From RHKX01 sp963823275 (GTDB taxonomy: Bacteria; Actinomycetota; Thermoleophilia; Solirubrobacterales; 70-9), in the NCBI GenBank assembly GCA_963823275.1, contig CAWGKW010000001.1, positions 868,001-932,000 of the forward strand: a DNA stretch of 64,000 nucleotides, read 5' to 3'. Shown one piece after another: positions 24,155 through 33,235 of the stretch. The notes beneath the pieces are model-generated. The model was not told the DNA's origin, searched no databases, and saw nothing but the letters and a program-made list of their open reading frames with translations. A program made the translations under genes and the position numbers. Every line of letters begins with the position of its first letter. Position 1 is the first letter of the stretch.

Positions 24155-25780
24155 ATGAACGAGATCGCGGCGAAACTCGGCGAGGTCGGTCTTCCGGCTC
24201 CAATCTCGGAGCTCGCCTCCAGGGACTGGGACGCCATCATCGTCGGCGGCGGCCACAACGGCCTGACCGCCGCCGCCTACCTGGCCCGCGCCGGCAGGTC
24301 GGTGCTCGTCCTCGAGCGCCGCGAGCGCCTCGGTGGGGCCTGCACGCTGGAGCGCCCGTTTCCCGACGATCGGTTCATCGTCAGCCCCTGCGCCTACGTG
24401 GTCGGCCTGCTCGACGACACCGTGATCGACGAGCTCGAGCTTCACAAGCGCGGCCTGAAGTACTGGATGGCGGACCCGAACCTGTGGGTGCCCTTCGAGG
24501 ACGGAACCTCCTTCGGCCAGTTCCTCGACGACGCCAAGACCCAGGAGAGCCTCGAGGGCCTCGGCCTCTCGAAGCGGGACATCGACGGCTATTGGGCCTA
24601 CGAGGAGCTCTTCGACGACGTCCGCAAGATGCTCCGCAAGGGCGCTCGTGACACGTGGGTGGGCGACACCCCGACGCGCCCCGAGATCGAGGATCTGCTC
24701 GGCAACGACCAGGAGAAGATCGACCTCGTCTTCGAGGACTCGATCGCCGACGTGCTGGGCCGATACATCGAGGACGAGCGGTTGAAGACGGCGCTCTTCG
24801 GCCAGGGTGTGATCGGGACGTGGGGCGGACCCTACGATCACGGAACCGCCTCGATCAAGTTGATGCACTACCAGGGCGACATGGACGGCCAGGGACCGGT
24901 CTGGGGATATGTCGAGGGCGGCATGGGGATGGTCTCGTTCGCGATCGCCGACGCCGCCCAGGAGGCCGGCGCGATGCTTGCCTGCGACGTTCCCGTCGCG
25001 AGGATCACCCCCGGGGAGAGCGTCGAGCTCGAGGACGGGACAACGATCCGCGCTCGAACGATCATCTCCAACACCGACCCGAAGGTGACGATGCGGCTGG
25101 TCGGACCGGAGCTGATCGGATCGGTCGATCCCGCCTATCTGGGCAAGCTCGAGGCATGGAAGATCCGCAGCCCCGTGGTCAAGTTCAACGCGTCGCTGGA
25201 CCGCCTCCCGAGCTGGACCGCAGCGCCCGGCGAGTCGTGGCCGGCCCGGGCAACGGTGGACGTGACCGGCAGCATGGACGAGGCGCAGCAGGCGTTCGAG
25301 CGCTGCGCGGCCGGGGAGCCGGCGGTCGGCTTCGGCGAGATCTACGTGCAGACCGGTTATGACCCGAGCCCGGCGCCCGGCGACAAGCAGCTGATGAGCG
25401 TCTTCGGCCAGTACGCCCCCTACGAGATCACGGGCGGCGACTGGGACTCGGCCCGCGAGGGTGTCGCCCGCCAGTTCATCGACCTGATCGTCCGCTTCGC
25501 GCCCGATTTCGAGGACGTGCTCGCCGATTACGAGGTGCTCGGCCCGCCCGACATCGAGGAGCGGATCGGTCTGACGGGCGGCAACATCTTCCAGGGCGAG
25601 GTGACCCCCGACCAGCTCTGGGAGGGGAGGTTCGCCTCGCGCACGCCGATCGAAGGGCTCTACATGTGCGGGGCGGCCACCCATCCGGCCGGCAGCGTGA
25701 TCGCCCTCAACGGGCGTAACGCGGCCGCCGCGGTGCTGGCCGACCAGGGCGCCGCCCTACCCACCCCGGCATCAGCCTGA
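24155..25780 (+). CDS. FAD-dependent oxidoreductase, PYROXD2/CrtI-like (copy 2)
   Basis: 541 aa. FAD motif VGGGHNGLTAAAYLARAG, ERRERLGGACTLERPF, and the C-terminal GLYMCGAATHPAGSV. It lies 26 bp behind the Rieske gene with ribosome site GGAGGAGAG, so the two are probably co-expressed. It closely resembles the next gene: a 143-bp stretch from 24176 has one mismatch to 25815-25957, showing recent duplication or gene conversion. The substrate is unknown. It may oxidise a product of the Rieske enzyme; carotenoid desaturation is less likely, since no phytoene synthase is present. Confidence 0.82.
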   Translation: MNEIAAKLGEVGLPAPISELASRDWDAIIVGGGHNGLTAAAYLARAGRSVLVLERRERLGGACTLERPFPDDRFIVSPCAYVVGLLDDTVIDELELHKRGLKYWMADPNLWVPFEDGTSFGQFLDDAKTQESLEGLGLSKRDIDGYWAYEELFDDVRKMLRKGARDTWVGDTPTRPEIEDLLGNDQEKIDLVFEDSIADVLGRYIEDERLKTALFGQGVIGTWGGPYDHGTASIKLMHYQGDMDGQGPVWGYVEGGMGMVSFAIADAAQEAGAMLACDVPVARITPGESVELEDGTTIRARTIISNTDPKVTMRLVGPELIGSVDPAYLGKLEAWKIRSPVVKFNASLDRLPSWTAAPGESWPARATVDVTGSMDEAQQAFERCAAGEPAVGFGEIYVQTGYDPSPAPGDKQLMSVFGQYAPYEITGGDWDSAREGVARQFIDLIVRFAPDFEDVLADYEVLGPPDIEERIGLTGGNIFQGEVTPDQLWEGRFASRTPIEGLYMCGAATHPAGSVIALNGRNAAAAVLADQGAALPTPASA

Positions 25781-25793
25781 GAAGGTGCCGTTC

Positions 25794-27389
25794 ATGAACC
25801 CGATCGCTGACCAGCTCGGCGAGGTCGGTCTTCCGGCTCCAATCTCGGAGCTCGCCTCCAGGGACTGGGACGCCATCATCGTCGGCGGCGGCCACAACGG
25901 CCTGACCACCGCCGCCTACCTGGCCCGCGCCGGCAGGTCGGTGCTCGTCCTCGAGCGTCGCGAGCGGCTCGGTGGGGCCTGCACCCTCGAGCGCCCGTTT
26001 GCCGACGACCGCTTCGTGATCAGCCCCTGCGCCTACGTTCTCGGCCTGCTCGACCAGCGTGTCATCGACGATCTCGAGCTGCACCGCCGCGGCCTGCGTT
26101 GGTGGATCGCCGACCCCAACCTGTGGATCCCGTTCGCCGACGGCAGCTCGCTCGGCCAGTTCGTCGATGACGAGCGAACGCAGGCGAACCTCGAGCAGTT
26201 GGGCGTCTCCAGGTCCGACATCGACGGGTATTGGAAACACCAGAAGCTCTACGACGACATCCGCAGGCTGCTGAGGAAGGGAGAGCGCGACGCCTGGGAG
26301 GGCGAGACGCCGACCCGCGCTGAGATCGAGTCGATGCTCGGCGGCAATCAGGCGATGATCGACCTCGTCTTCGAGGCCTCGATCGCGGAGGTCATGGATG
26401 AATACTTCAGCGATCAGCGACTGCATGATGCGTTCTTCGGCGGCGGTGTGATCGGGACCTGGGCCGGGCCGCGGGACAGGGGCACCGCGTCGGTGAAGCT
26501 GATGCACCACCAGGGCGACCTCGACGGCGGCGGATCCAACTGGGCGTACGTGGAGGGCGGGATGGGAATGGTTTCCTTCGCGATCGCCGACGCCGCACGG
26601 GAGGCCGGCGCCATGCTCGCCTGCGGCGTGCCGGTGACCTCGATCGTTCCCGGCGAGGGCGTTGAGCTCGAGGACGGCACCACGATCAGGGGGCGGGTGG
26701 TGATCTGCAACGCCGATCCGAAGGTCGCGATGGGGCTGATCGGGACCGACGCGATCGACTCCTTCGACCGGGGTTTCCGCGAGCGGCTCCAGGATTGGGA
26801 CGTGCGCAGCCCGGTCGTCAAGTTCAACGCCGCCCTCGACGAGCTCCCGAACTGGACCGCGGCCGACGGGGAGACGTGGCCGGCCCGGGCGATGATCGAG
26901 CTGACCGACGGGATCGAGTCAGCCCAGGCCGCGTTCGAGAGCTGCGTTGCGGGGGAGCCGGCGGTCGGTTTTGCGGAGGTCTACACGCAGACCGGCTTCG
27001 ATCCGAGCCCGGCGCCGGAGGGCAAGCACTCAATGACCGTGTTCGGCCAGTACGCCCCCTACGACATCGCGGAAGGCGACTGGGATTCCCGACGCGACGA
27101 CGTCGCCCGCCAGTTCATCGACCTGATCGACCGGTTCGCGCCCGGCATCGAGGATCGCCTGATCGAGTACGAGGTCCTCGGCCCTCCCGACATCGAGTCG
27201 CGAATCGGCCTCACGGGCGGACAGATCTTCCAGGGCGCCGTGCTGCCCGATCAGATGTGGGAGAACCGACTGTCATCGCGTACTCCGATCCCCGGGTTCT
27301 ATCTCTGCGGGGCGGCCACCCATCCGGGCGGCAGCGTCATCGCCACCAACGGCCGCAATGCGGCGTCCGCCGTGCTGCAGGACGCTTAG
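25794..27389 (+). CDS. FAD-dependent oxidoreductase, PYROXD2/CrtI-like (copy 3)
   Basis: 531 aa from ATG 25794. Start chosen because its first residues (MNPIADQLGEVGLPAPISEL) align with copy 2 and GAGAAGG precedes it. Motifs are the same as in copy 2: VGGGHNGLTTAAYLARAG and GFYLCGAATHPGGSV. It follows copy 2 by 13 bp. After the near-identical 5' tract the two genes diverge clearly, so both may be active on different substrates or form a heteromer. Its 3' end overlaps the opposite-strand cupin frame. Confidence 0.82.
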   Translation: MNPIADQLGEVGLPAPISELASRDWDAIIVGGGHNGLTTAAYLARAGRSVLVLERRERLGGACTLERPFADDRFVISPCAYVLGLLDQRVIDDLELHRRGLRWWIADPNLWIPFADGSSLGQFVDDERTQANLEQLGVSRSDIDGYWKHQKLYDDIRRLLRKGERDAWEGETPTRAEIESMLGGNQAMIDLVFEASIAEVMDEYFSDQRLHDAFFGGGVIGTWAGPRDRGTASVKLMHHQGDLDGGGSNWAYVEGGMGMVSFAIADAAREAGAMLACGVPVTSIVPGEGVELEDGTTIRGRVVICNADPKVAMGLIGTDAIDSFDRGFRERLQDWDVRSPVVKFNAALDELPNWTAADGETWPARAMIELTDGIESAQAAFESCVAGEPAVGFAEVYTQTGFDPSPAPEGKHSMTVFGQYAPYDIAEGDWDSRRDDVARQFIDLIDRFAPGIEDRLIEYEVLGPPDIESRIGLTGGQIFQGAVLPDQMWENRLSSRTPIPGFYLCGAATHPGGSVIATNGRNAASAVLQDA

Positions 27390-27812
27390 GGCTCCGAACT
27401 CGGGCGGCAGGGCCTTCGGGCCATCGGGGTAGAGAGTGCGCAGTTGCTCCTCCGTCATCTCCAGGGTGTTGGCGGCTTCCCGCGGCGCTCCCACCACCAG
27501 CCAGAGCTGGTCTGCGTCAGTGTCGTTGAACGGCTGGCGGATCGAATCGGGTTCGACCAGGACGGCGCTCAACGGGGTCAGGGTGAGGAGTTCGTCGTCG
27601 ACCCGCAGCCTTCCGGTTCCCTTCAGGAGCAGATACATCTCGACCGTCTCGGAATGCCGGTGCCTTGTCGATGCCTGCCCGGGCTCGATCCGCCAGAGCC
27701 GAGCGCCCAGCGTGTCGGCGTCCAGCTGCTTGGCAAGGTCCGTGTTCAGGACGCCCATCTGGTTGGAGCGTCGCCAGAAGGCCTCCTCCGCGGTCAGAAC
27801 TCGATATCCCAT
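27273..27812 (-). CDS. Cupin-domain protein (3' end extended)
   Basis: 179 aa from ATG 27812. Cupin motif 1 is visible: RHRHSETVEMYLLLKGTGRLRV; motif 2 is weaker (DADQLWLVVGAP). The homology appears to finish at YPDGPKALPPEF, close to 27390. The remaining ~38 residues run antisense through the end of the flavoprotein gene, as if the normal stop had been lost. Cupins of this kind often bind a metal and act in small-molecule catabolism or sensing. Divergent from the TetR gene at 27857. Confidence 0.65.
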   Translation of the reverse strand: MGYRVLTAEEAFWRRSNQMGVLNTDLAKQLDADTLGARLWRIEPGQASTRHRHSETVEMYLLLKGTGRLRVDDELLTLTPLSAVLVEPDSIRQPFNDTDADQLWLVVGAPREAANTLEMTEEQLRTLYPDGPKALPPEFGALSVLQHGGRRIAAVGGDDAAARMGGRPAEIEPGDRSTR

Positions 27813-27844
27813 GGAGCCTCCTCTGTTGCGTCCCGTCCCTCGAC

Positions 27845-27850
27845 TAGATT
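27845..27850 (+). promoter_or_regulatory. -10 box (TAGATT) of the first TetR gene
   Basis: TAGATT, 6 nt, GTG 27857: the leaderless pattern. It lies in the 44-bp gap to the divergent cupin gene. Confidence 0.5.
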
Positions 27851-27856
27851 CGGCGG

Positions 27857-28462
27857 GTGTCTTCCGATACCGCTGATCGTATTCTCGATGCCGCCTGCGA
27901 GCTGATCGCCGAGGACGGGATCGACGAGGTGCGGATCGCGCGGGTGGCGCAGCGCGCCGGTGCTTCGACCTCGCTCGTCCACCACTACTTCTCGACTCGC
28001 GAGGAGCTGCTCGAGCAGGCGCTGGTCCACTCTTTCGAGCAGGCGGGCGACGAGCGATTCGGGGAGGAGGCAGCGGCCGGCGGGAGCGCGATCGACGGCC
28101 TGGCGACCGCAATCAGGGAGAGCCTCCCCTACCCCGGAGGGCAGGAGCGCGAGTGGGTGCTCTGGGTCGAGCTCTGGCTCCGGGCGGTTCGCGAACCCGA
28201 TCTCCGGCCGGTGGCGGCGCGGATGTACGAGCGTTACCGGGCATGGATGGCCGAGGTCATCGAGGCGGGCGTCAGGAGCGGCGAGTTCCGAGCCGAAACG
28301 GACGTCGAGCGGACCACCAGCCTGGCGGTGGCACTGCTTGACGGAACCGGGGTGCGGGCGTTGCTCGGCGACCCCGCCATGAACGTCGAGGCCGCCCGCA
28401 CCGTCGTCGCCACGGCACTCGCAATGGAGCTCGGAATCGAGCCCGGCCCGCTGCTCGACTGA
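27857..28462 (+). CDS. TetR/AcrR-family regulator, BetI-like C-terminus (1)
   Basis: 201 aa from GTG. Helix-turn-helix in residues ~5-50: RILDAACELIAEDG, then RVAQRAGASTSLVHHYFSTREELL. The C-terminal domain (WVLWVELWLRAVREPDLRPVAARMYERYRAWMAEVI) is of the BetI type, a group that includes choline/betaine regulators. It is a candidate to bind the TTGAC-N6-GTCAA sites, together with the second TetR. Confidence 0.83.
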   Translation: MSSDTADRILDAACELIAEDGIDEVRIARVAQRAGASTSLVHHYFSTREELLEQALVHSFEQAGDERFGEEAAAGGSAIDGLATAIRESLPYPGGQEREWVLWVELWLRAVREPDLRPVAARMYERYRAWMAEVIEAGVRSGEFRAETDVERTTSLAVALLDGTGVRALLGDPAMNVEAARTVVATALAMELGIEPGPLLD

Positions 28463-28526
28463 CGGGAACCCGCGCGGGGCAGCCGTATCGGTTGGCACTT
28501 GCGCGACGAGTTCGGCAGGAGTAACT

Positions 28527-28540
28527 TGAACGGCAGTTCA
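28527..28540. promoter_or_regulatory. Inverted repeat TGAAC-N4-GTTCA upstream of the second TetR
   Basis: TGAAC GGCA GTTCA lies 16 bp before ATG 28557. Short dyads of this form just ahead of TetR genes are commonly autoregulatory operators. Its arms differ from the TTGAC/GTCAA dyads elsewhere, so the two TetR proteins may have different sites. Confidence 0.5.
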
Positions 28541-28556
28541 GCTTTGGAGAGGGCAG

Positions 28557-29224
28557 ATGACGAGTGAAGTGAGCCACCACGGCAGCCTTGCGACGATGAG
28601 TCCGCGGCCGGCCATCGGACATATCCGCAAGCCGCAGATTCTCGACGCGGCCGCGCTGGTGATCACCGAGCGCGGGTTCGACGGGACTCGGATTGCCGAT
28701 ATCGCCGAGCGTGCCGGAACCAGTGCGGCGGCCGTTCTCTATTGGTTCGAGAGTCGTGAGGAACTTCTCAACGAGGCTTTGATCGCCGAGGAGGAGGGCT
28801 TCGCCGCTGAGATCGCCGAGATGCTCGCCGGTCAGGGCAGCGCCGCCGAGAAGCTGCGCTCAGCGTGCTCGGGGCGACCATCGGCGACAGCGACATCAGC
28901 CTCTGGGTGGAGCTCTGGGCGCGCTCGCTCCACGACCCCGATGCCGCCGCCGCCCGGAGGCGACTCGACGACGCATGGCGAAGCATCCTCGCCGACGTGA
29001 TCGCCGAGGGACAGGCGGCCGGCGAGTTCGATCGCGAGGTCGATTCGACCCGGGCCGCGCTGTCGCTGGGCTCGCTGATGGACGGCCTCGGCGTCCAGGC
29101 GACGTTGAGGGATCCCGCCGTCTCGACGGAGTTGATGGAGGCGATCGTGATCGGCTTCGCCGAAGACCTGCTCGGAGCCTCATTGCGAACGGTCGAGCGA
29201 TGCCCCGGCCGAGGCGGTGATCTC
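28557..29224 (+). pseudogene. TetR/AcrR-family regulator, BetI-like (2), frame broken
   Basis: N-terminal helix-turn-helix (ILDAAALVITERGFDGTRIADIAERAGTSAAAVLYWFESREELL) is intact. Near 28855-28865 the frame shifts; the BetI-like C-terminus (SLWVELWARSLHDPDAAAARRRLDDAW) continues in another frame and then runs without a stop into the transporter gene. Either the gene is damaged or a base is miscalled, as in several nearby genes. Its position ahead of the transporter suggests it controls uptake. Confidence 0.72.
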
Positions 29225-30358
29225 ATGAGCACGTTCGAGTTCGATTCGAGGCTCAACCGGCGCCAGCTCCTTCGCTACGGGGCGGGCGGTGCGCTCGGCC
29301 TGTACGGACTCGGGTCGCTCGCCGGATGCACCGTGGAGCGGCCGATCGACAAGCCCGCGAGCACCGCTGCGATCAAGCCCGAGATCGACGGGGATCTGCT
29401 GATCTTCAATTGGGCCCAATACATGGATCCGGAGCTGAAGAAGACCTTCAGCGAGAAGTACGGAGTCGAGGTCAACGAGGTCAACTTCGACAACCTCGAA
29501 GCGATGGTCACCAAGCTCAGGGCGGGGGGTCGCTACGACATCATCTGGCCGACTCCCGAGTACGCCTTCCGACTCAATCAGGAAGGACTGCTGTCGCGCT
29601 TCGATCGCGACAGCCTCAACAACGCCAAGGGCATCTCGGCCTTCTACGACACCGGCTGGTGGGATCCGCAGAGCGAAATCTCGGTTCCCTACACCTACTA
29701 CACGACCGGCATCGCCTGGCGCGAGGATGAGGTCTCGGGCATGACCGGCTCCTGGAACGACCTGACCAACCCCGACGGCGAGGGACGGATGTTCATCCTC
29801 GACGACTTCCAGGAGGCGATCGGCCAAGCGAACCTGATCAACGGCTTCGACCTGAACACCACTGACCCCAACGAGCTCGAGATCTCCAAGCAGACGTTGC
29901 TCGCGCAGAAGGAGTTCGCGCGGGGGATCTCGACCAATTCGACCCAGAACCTGGTCAGCGGGGCTGCCGCCATCCACCAGGCCTGGAACGGCGACATCGT
30001 CAACGTCCGCAACCAGGTCGACGACCCGGAGAACTACAAGTACGAGACCTGCGAGGAGGGAGTGCCCGTCGGCACCGACCTGATGTGCGTCCCGGTCACC
30101 GCTCGCGCACCCGGGACGGCGCTGAAGTTCATCGACTGGATCCTGCAGCCAGACAACGCGGCGCAGAACGTGCTTTGGAACGGCTATCCGCAGCCCGTGG
30201 AAGGCGGCAGGGAGGCCTTCGCCGGGTTGGTCAAGGAGGAGCCGTCGATCGACGTCGACCTCGAGCAGCTCGGCGACGGCGGCATGGAGTACCGGCTCGA
30301 CAGCGCCGACGACCGGGCGCTCTGGAACCAGACCTGGACCGAGGTCAAGGCGACTTGA
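29225..30358 (+). CDS. PotD-like spermidine/putrescine-type ABC substrate-binding lipoprotein
   Basis: About 377 aa from ATG 29225. The N-terminus NRRQLLRYGAGGALG is a twin-arginine signal, and LAGC is a lipobox, so it is a Tat-exported lipoprotein. The body matches PotD/PotF proteins: LLIFNWAQYMDPELKKTFSEKYG, a low-affinity amine pocket with several Trp/Tyr/Asp (YYTTGIAWREDEV, AWNGDIVNVR). Ligand could be a polyamine or another cationic amine. It is the first gene of a PotD-B-C-A set with 4-bp or shorter gaps. Confidence 0.87.
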   Translation: MSTFEFDSRLNRRQLLRYGAGGALGLYGLGSLAGCTVERPIDKPASTAAIKPEIDGDLLIFNWAQYMDPELKKTFSEKYGVEVNEVNFDNLEAMVTKLRAGGRYDIIWPTPEYAFRLNQEGLLSRFDRDSLNNAKGISAFYDTGWWDPQSEISVPYTYYTTGIAWREDEVSGMTGSWNDLTNPDGEGRMFILDDFQEAIGQANLINGFDLNTTDPNELEISKQTLLAQKEFARGISTNSTQNLVSGAAAIHQAWNGDIVNVRNQVDDPENYKYETCEEGVPVGTDLMCVPVTARAPGTALKFIDWILQPDNAAQNVLWNGYPQPVEGGREAFAGLVKEEPSIDVDLEQLGDGGMEYRLDSADDRALWNQTWTEVKAT

Positions 30359-31209
30359 GTTCGAAGGGATTCTGGTCCCGGTTTCTGCTCCCGGGCGGGC
30401 TCTGGCTGCTGCTGCTGTTCGTCGTCCCGATCTGCCTCGTCCTGGCACTTTCCTTCGGCTACACCGACGATCTCGGGCGGGCCGTCTACTCGTTTCGCCT
30501 CGACAACTACGCCGACGCTTTCGACCCGCTCTACATGCCGGTGCTGCTGCGCTCGATCGGCTTCGCGGTCGCGACGGCCGCCATCTGTCTGCTGCTCGGG
30601 TATCCGATCGCTTACTACATCGCTCGCTACGGGGGGCGGCGCAAGCATCTGCTGATCGCCCTTCTCGTGATCCCGTTCTTCGTCAACTACCTCGTCCGCA
30701 CCTACGCCTGGGTCGCCCTGCTGGCCGACGAGGGGCTCGTCAACAGCGCCCTCAAGGACCTGGGGGTGACCGAGAACGGGATTCAGCTGATCAACACTCC
30801 CTACGCGGTGATCGGCGGGCTCGTCTACGGCTACCTGGTGTTCATGATCCTGCCGATCTACGCCTCGCTCGAACGCATGGACCGCTCTCTGGTGGAGGCG
30901 GGAAAGGACCTGTTCGGAACGCCGGCCCGGACGTTCCTGCACGTCACCCTGCCGCAGACCAAGCAGGGGATCCTCGCCGGCTGCGTTCTCGTCTTCCTGC
31001 CCGCGGTCGGCGACTTCGTCTCCGCGCAGCTCCTCGGCGGCCCCGATACCTACATGGTGGGCAACCTGATCCAGGATCAGTTCTTCGCCGCGAGCAACTG
31101 GCCGTTCGGCTCGGCGTTGACCGTGGTGATGATGATCTTCCTCTCGATCTGGATGCTCGGCTACCTGCGCTCTGCCGCGCGCGAGGCGCGCGAGCCGGTG
31201 GCGGCGTGA
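30355..31209 (+). CDS. PotB-like ABC transporter permease
   Basis: 284 aa from TTG 30355, which overlaps the previous stop (TTGA). Six membrane helices; the EAA loop that contacts the ATPase is ERMDRSLVEAGKDLFGTPARTFLHVTLP. Typical of polyamine-type transporters. The start is chosen by the tight overlap and because the first helix (FLLPGGLWLLLLFVVPICLVLALSF) follows directly. Confidence 0.87.
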   Translation: MSSKGFWSRFLLPGGLWLLLLFVVPICLVLALSFGYTDDLGRAVYSFRLDNYADAFDPLYMPVLLRSIGFAVATAAICLLLGYPIAYYIARYGGRRKHLLIALLVIPFFVNYLVRTYAWVALLADEGLVNSALKDLGVTENGIQLINTPYAVIGGLVYGYLVFMILPIYASLERMDRSLVEAGKDLFGTPARTFLHVTLPQTKQGILAGCVLVFLPAVGDFVSAQLLGGPDTYMVGNLIQDQFFAASNWPFGSALTVVMMIFLSIWMLGYLRSAAREAREPVAA

Positions 31210-31213
31210 AGCG

Positions 31214-32113
31214 ATGACCGGCGTGCCCCCGACAACCGTCGGCTCCGGCGCACGGAGGCTGCGCCCCCGGGGAACCCGCAGGCCGCACGAGGACGGGTTC
31301 GACCGCCCTCGCTTCCTGAAGCTCTACAGCTTCGGTGTCTACCTCTTCCTCTTCATCCCGATTGCCGTCGTCGTTCTCTTTTCGTTCAACTCGGTCAAGT
31401 CGCTGCAGTCCTTTCAGGGGTTCTCACTGCAGTGGTACAGCGAGTTCCTCAACGATCCGACCCTGCGGGAATCGCTGTTCGTCTCCCTGCGCATTGCGTT
31501 GATCACGATGGTGATCGCGACGATCATCGGGACGGCTCTGGCGATCGGCCTCGTCCGGGCGAAGACCCGATGGAGCCCGGCCGCGAACGTGCTGATGCTG
31601 ATCCCCCTCGTCACCCCGGAGATCGTCGCCGGCATCTCGGCGCTGCTGATCTTCTCCCAGCTCGGGATTCAGCTGTCGTTCTGGACCATCGTGATCGCGC
31701 ACATCACCTTCTCGATCTCCTACGTGACCGTCGTCGTCCGTGGGCGGCTCGCCTCGATGGGCGACGAGGTCGAACAGGCTGCGATGGATCTGGGCGCAAC
31801 CCGATTCCAGGCCGTTCGGCTCGTCCTGTTGCCCGAGCTCTGGCCGGCCGTAGTGGCGGCCGGGCTCCTCACGTTCGCCCTCTCCTTCGATGATTTCGTG
31901 CTCTCGTTCTTCACCACCGGTGAGGACGCGCAGCCGCTGCCGGTGCGCATCTGGTCGGCGATCAGGTTTGGCGTCTCGCCGACGATCAACGCGATCGGGA
32001 CGCTGATGATGGCCGTGTCGCTGACCGCCGTGGTCGCTGCGGTGCTGATCCCGCGCTTCTTCGGGCGCAAGGAAAGTGGAATCAAGGTCCTGACGGGACA
32101 GGAGGAGGGCTGA
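31214..32113 (+). CDS. PotC-like ABC transporter permease
   Basis: 299 aa. About six membrane helices beginning at YLFLFIPIAVVVLFSF; EAA loop GDEVEQAAMDLGATRFQAVRLVLLP. The first ~35 residues are Arg/Pro-rich and cytoplasmic. Pairs with the PotB-like protein to form the channel. Starts 4 bp after the previous stop. Confidence 0.87.
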   Translation: MTGVPPTTVGSGARRLRPRGTRRPHEDGFDRPRFLKLYSFGVYLFLFIPIAVVVLFSFNSVKSLQSFQGFSLQWYSEFLNDPTLRESLFVSLRIALITMVIATIIGTALAIGLVRAKTRWSPAANVLMLIPLVTPEIVAGISALLIFSQLGIQLSFWTIVIAHITFSISYVTVVVRGRLASMGDEVEQAAMDLGATRFQAVRLVLLPELWPAVVAAGLLTFALSFDDFVLSFFTTGEDAQPLPVRIWSAIRFGVSPTINAIGTLMMAVSLTAVVAAVLIPRFFGRKESGIKVLTGQEEG

Positions 32114-32114
32114 G

Positions 32115-33235
32115 GTGGAGCAGGCAACCGTGAACGGCGCTGAGGACGGGGCCGACGCGCCCGGAGGAGAGGCGATCCGGCTCGAGGGCGTGAGCAAGCG
32201 ATTCGGCGACTTCACCGCCGTCGACGCCATCGATCTCTCGATCCCAAAGGGCGAGTTCTTCTCCCTGTTGGGCCCCTCGGGCTGCGGGAAGACGACGACG
32301 CTGCGGATGCTCGCGGGCTTCGAGATCCCGACCGAGGGCAGGATCCTGCTGGAGGGTGAGCCGGTGGAGGACGTTCCGCCCTATCGTCGCAACGTCAACA
32401 TGGTCTTTCAGAGCTACGCGTTGTTCGGGCATCTCGACATCGCCGACAACGTCGCCTTCGGGTTGAAGCGCCGTAAGGTTCCGAAGGACGAGATCAGGCG
32501 CCGGGTCGACGAGGCGCTCGAGCTGGTCAGCCTGGAGAGCCGGGCGACCGCGAGACCCTCGGAGCTGTCGGGCGGGCAGCGTCAGCGGGTGGCCCTCGCC
32601 AGGGCGCTCGTCAACCGCCCTGCCGTGCTGCTCCTCGACGAGCCGCTCGGGGCGCTCGACCTGAAGCTTCGCCGGCAGATGCAGGTCGAGCTCAAGCAGA
32701 TCCAGCGAGAGGTTGGGATCACCTTCGTCTACGTCACCCACGACCAGGAGGAGGCGCTCTCGATGTCGGATCGAATCGCGGTGATGAGCGACGGGCGGAT
32801 CGCCCAGTGCGGCGAGCCCGAGGAGGTCTACGAGCATCCCAACGAGGAGTTCGTCGCCGGCTTCATCGGCATCTCGAACATGCTCGAGGGGGTCGTCGAC
32901 GGTCCGGGCATGGTCAAGGTCGGCTCGGGTATGAGGATCCCCGCACCGGTCCCGGGCGATTGCGATCTGCGGCGACACCGTCCAGCTGTCGGTCCGACCC
33001 GAGAAGATCGCCGTCGACGAGGAGGTCGAGGACGACATGGTCAGGATGAGCGGCAGGGTGATCTCGCGGATCTACCACGGGGTCAACACCCAGCTCACGG
33101 TCGATCTCGGCGCCGGAGCGCACCTCGTCGCCCTCGAGCAGGCCACCTATCGCGCCAGCGCCGACGACCGCTGGGAGGAGGGCATGGAGGTGAGTGTCGG
33201 ATGGCACCCCGAGAACTGTCTGCGTCCTCCGTTGA
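32115..33235 (+). CDS. PotA-like ABC transporter ATPase (one or two frameshifts)
   Basis: Walker A GPSGCGKTT, Q-loop FQSYALFGH, signature LSGGQRQRVALARAL, Walker B LLLDEPLGALD and His switch THDQEEAL are all intact in the first ~270 codons. Near 32955-32965 the frame shifts; the TOBE-like tail (CGDTVQLSVRPEKIAV) continues in another frame. Its stop is also missing from that frame, but removing one base near 33221 would give the ending HPENCLVLR and the TGA at 33233. Powers the PotD-B-C system. Confidence 0.82.

Noticed and set aside
15149..27389. Carotenoid biosynthesis cluster based on three CrtI-like genes and a nearby CarH-type regulator
   Set aside because: No phytoene synthase, geranylgeranyl synthase or lycopene cyclase gene is present, and neighbours are amine/acyl-CoA genes; PYROXD2-like is the better description.
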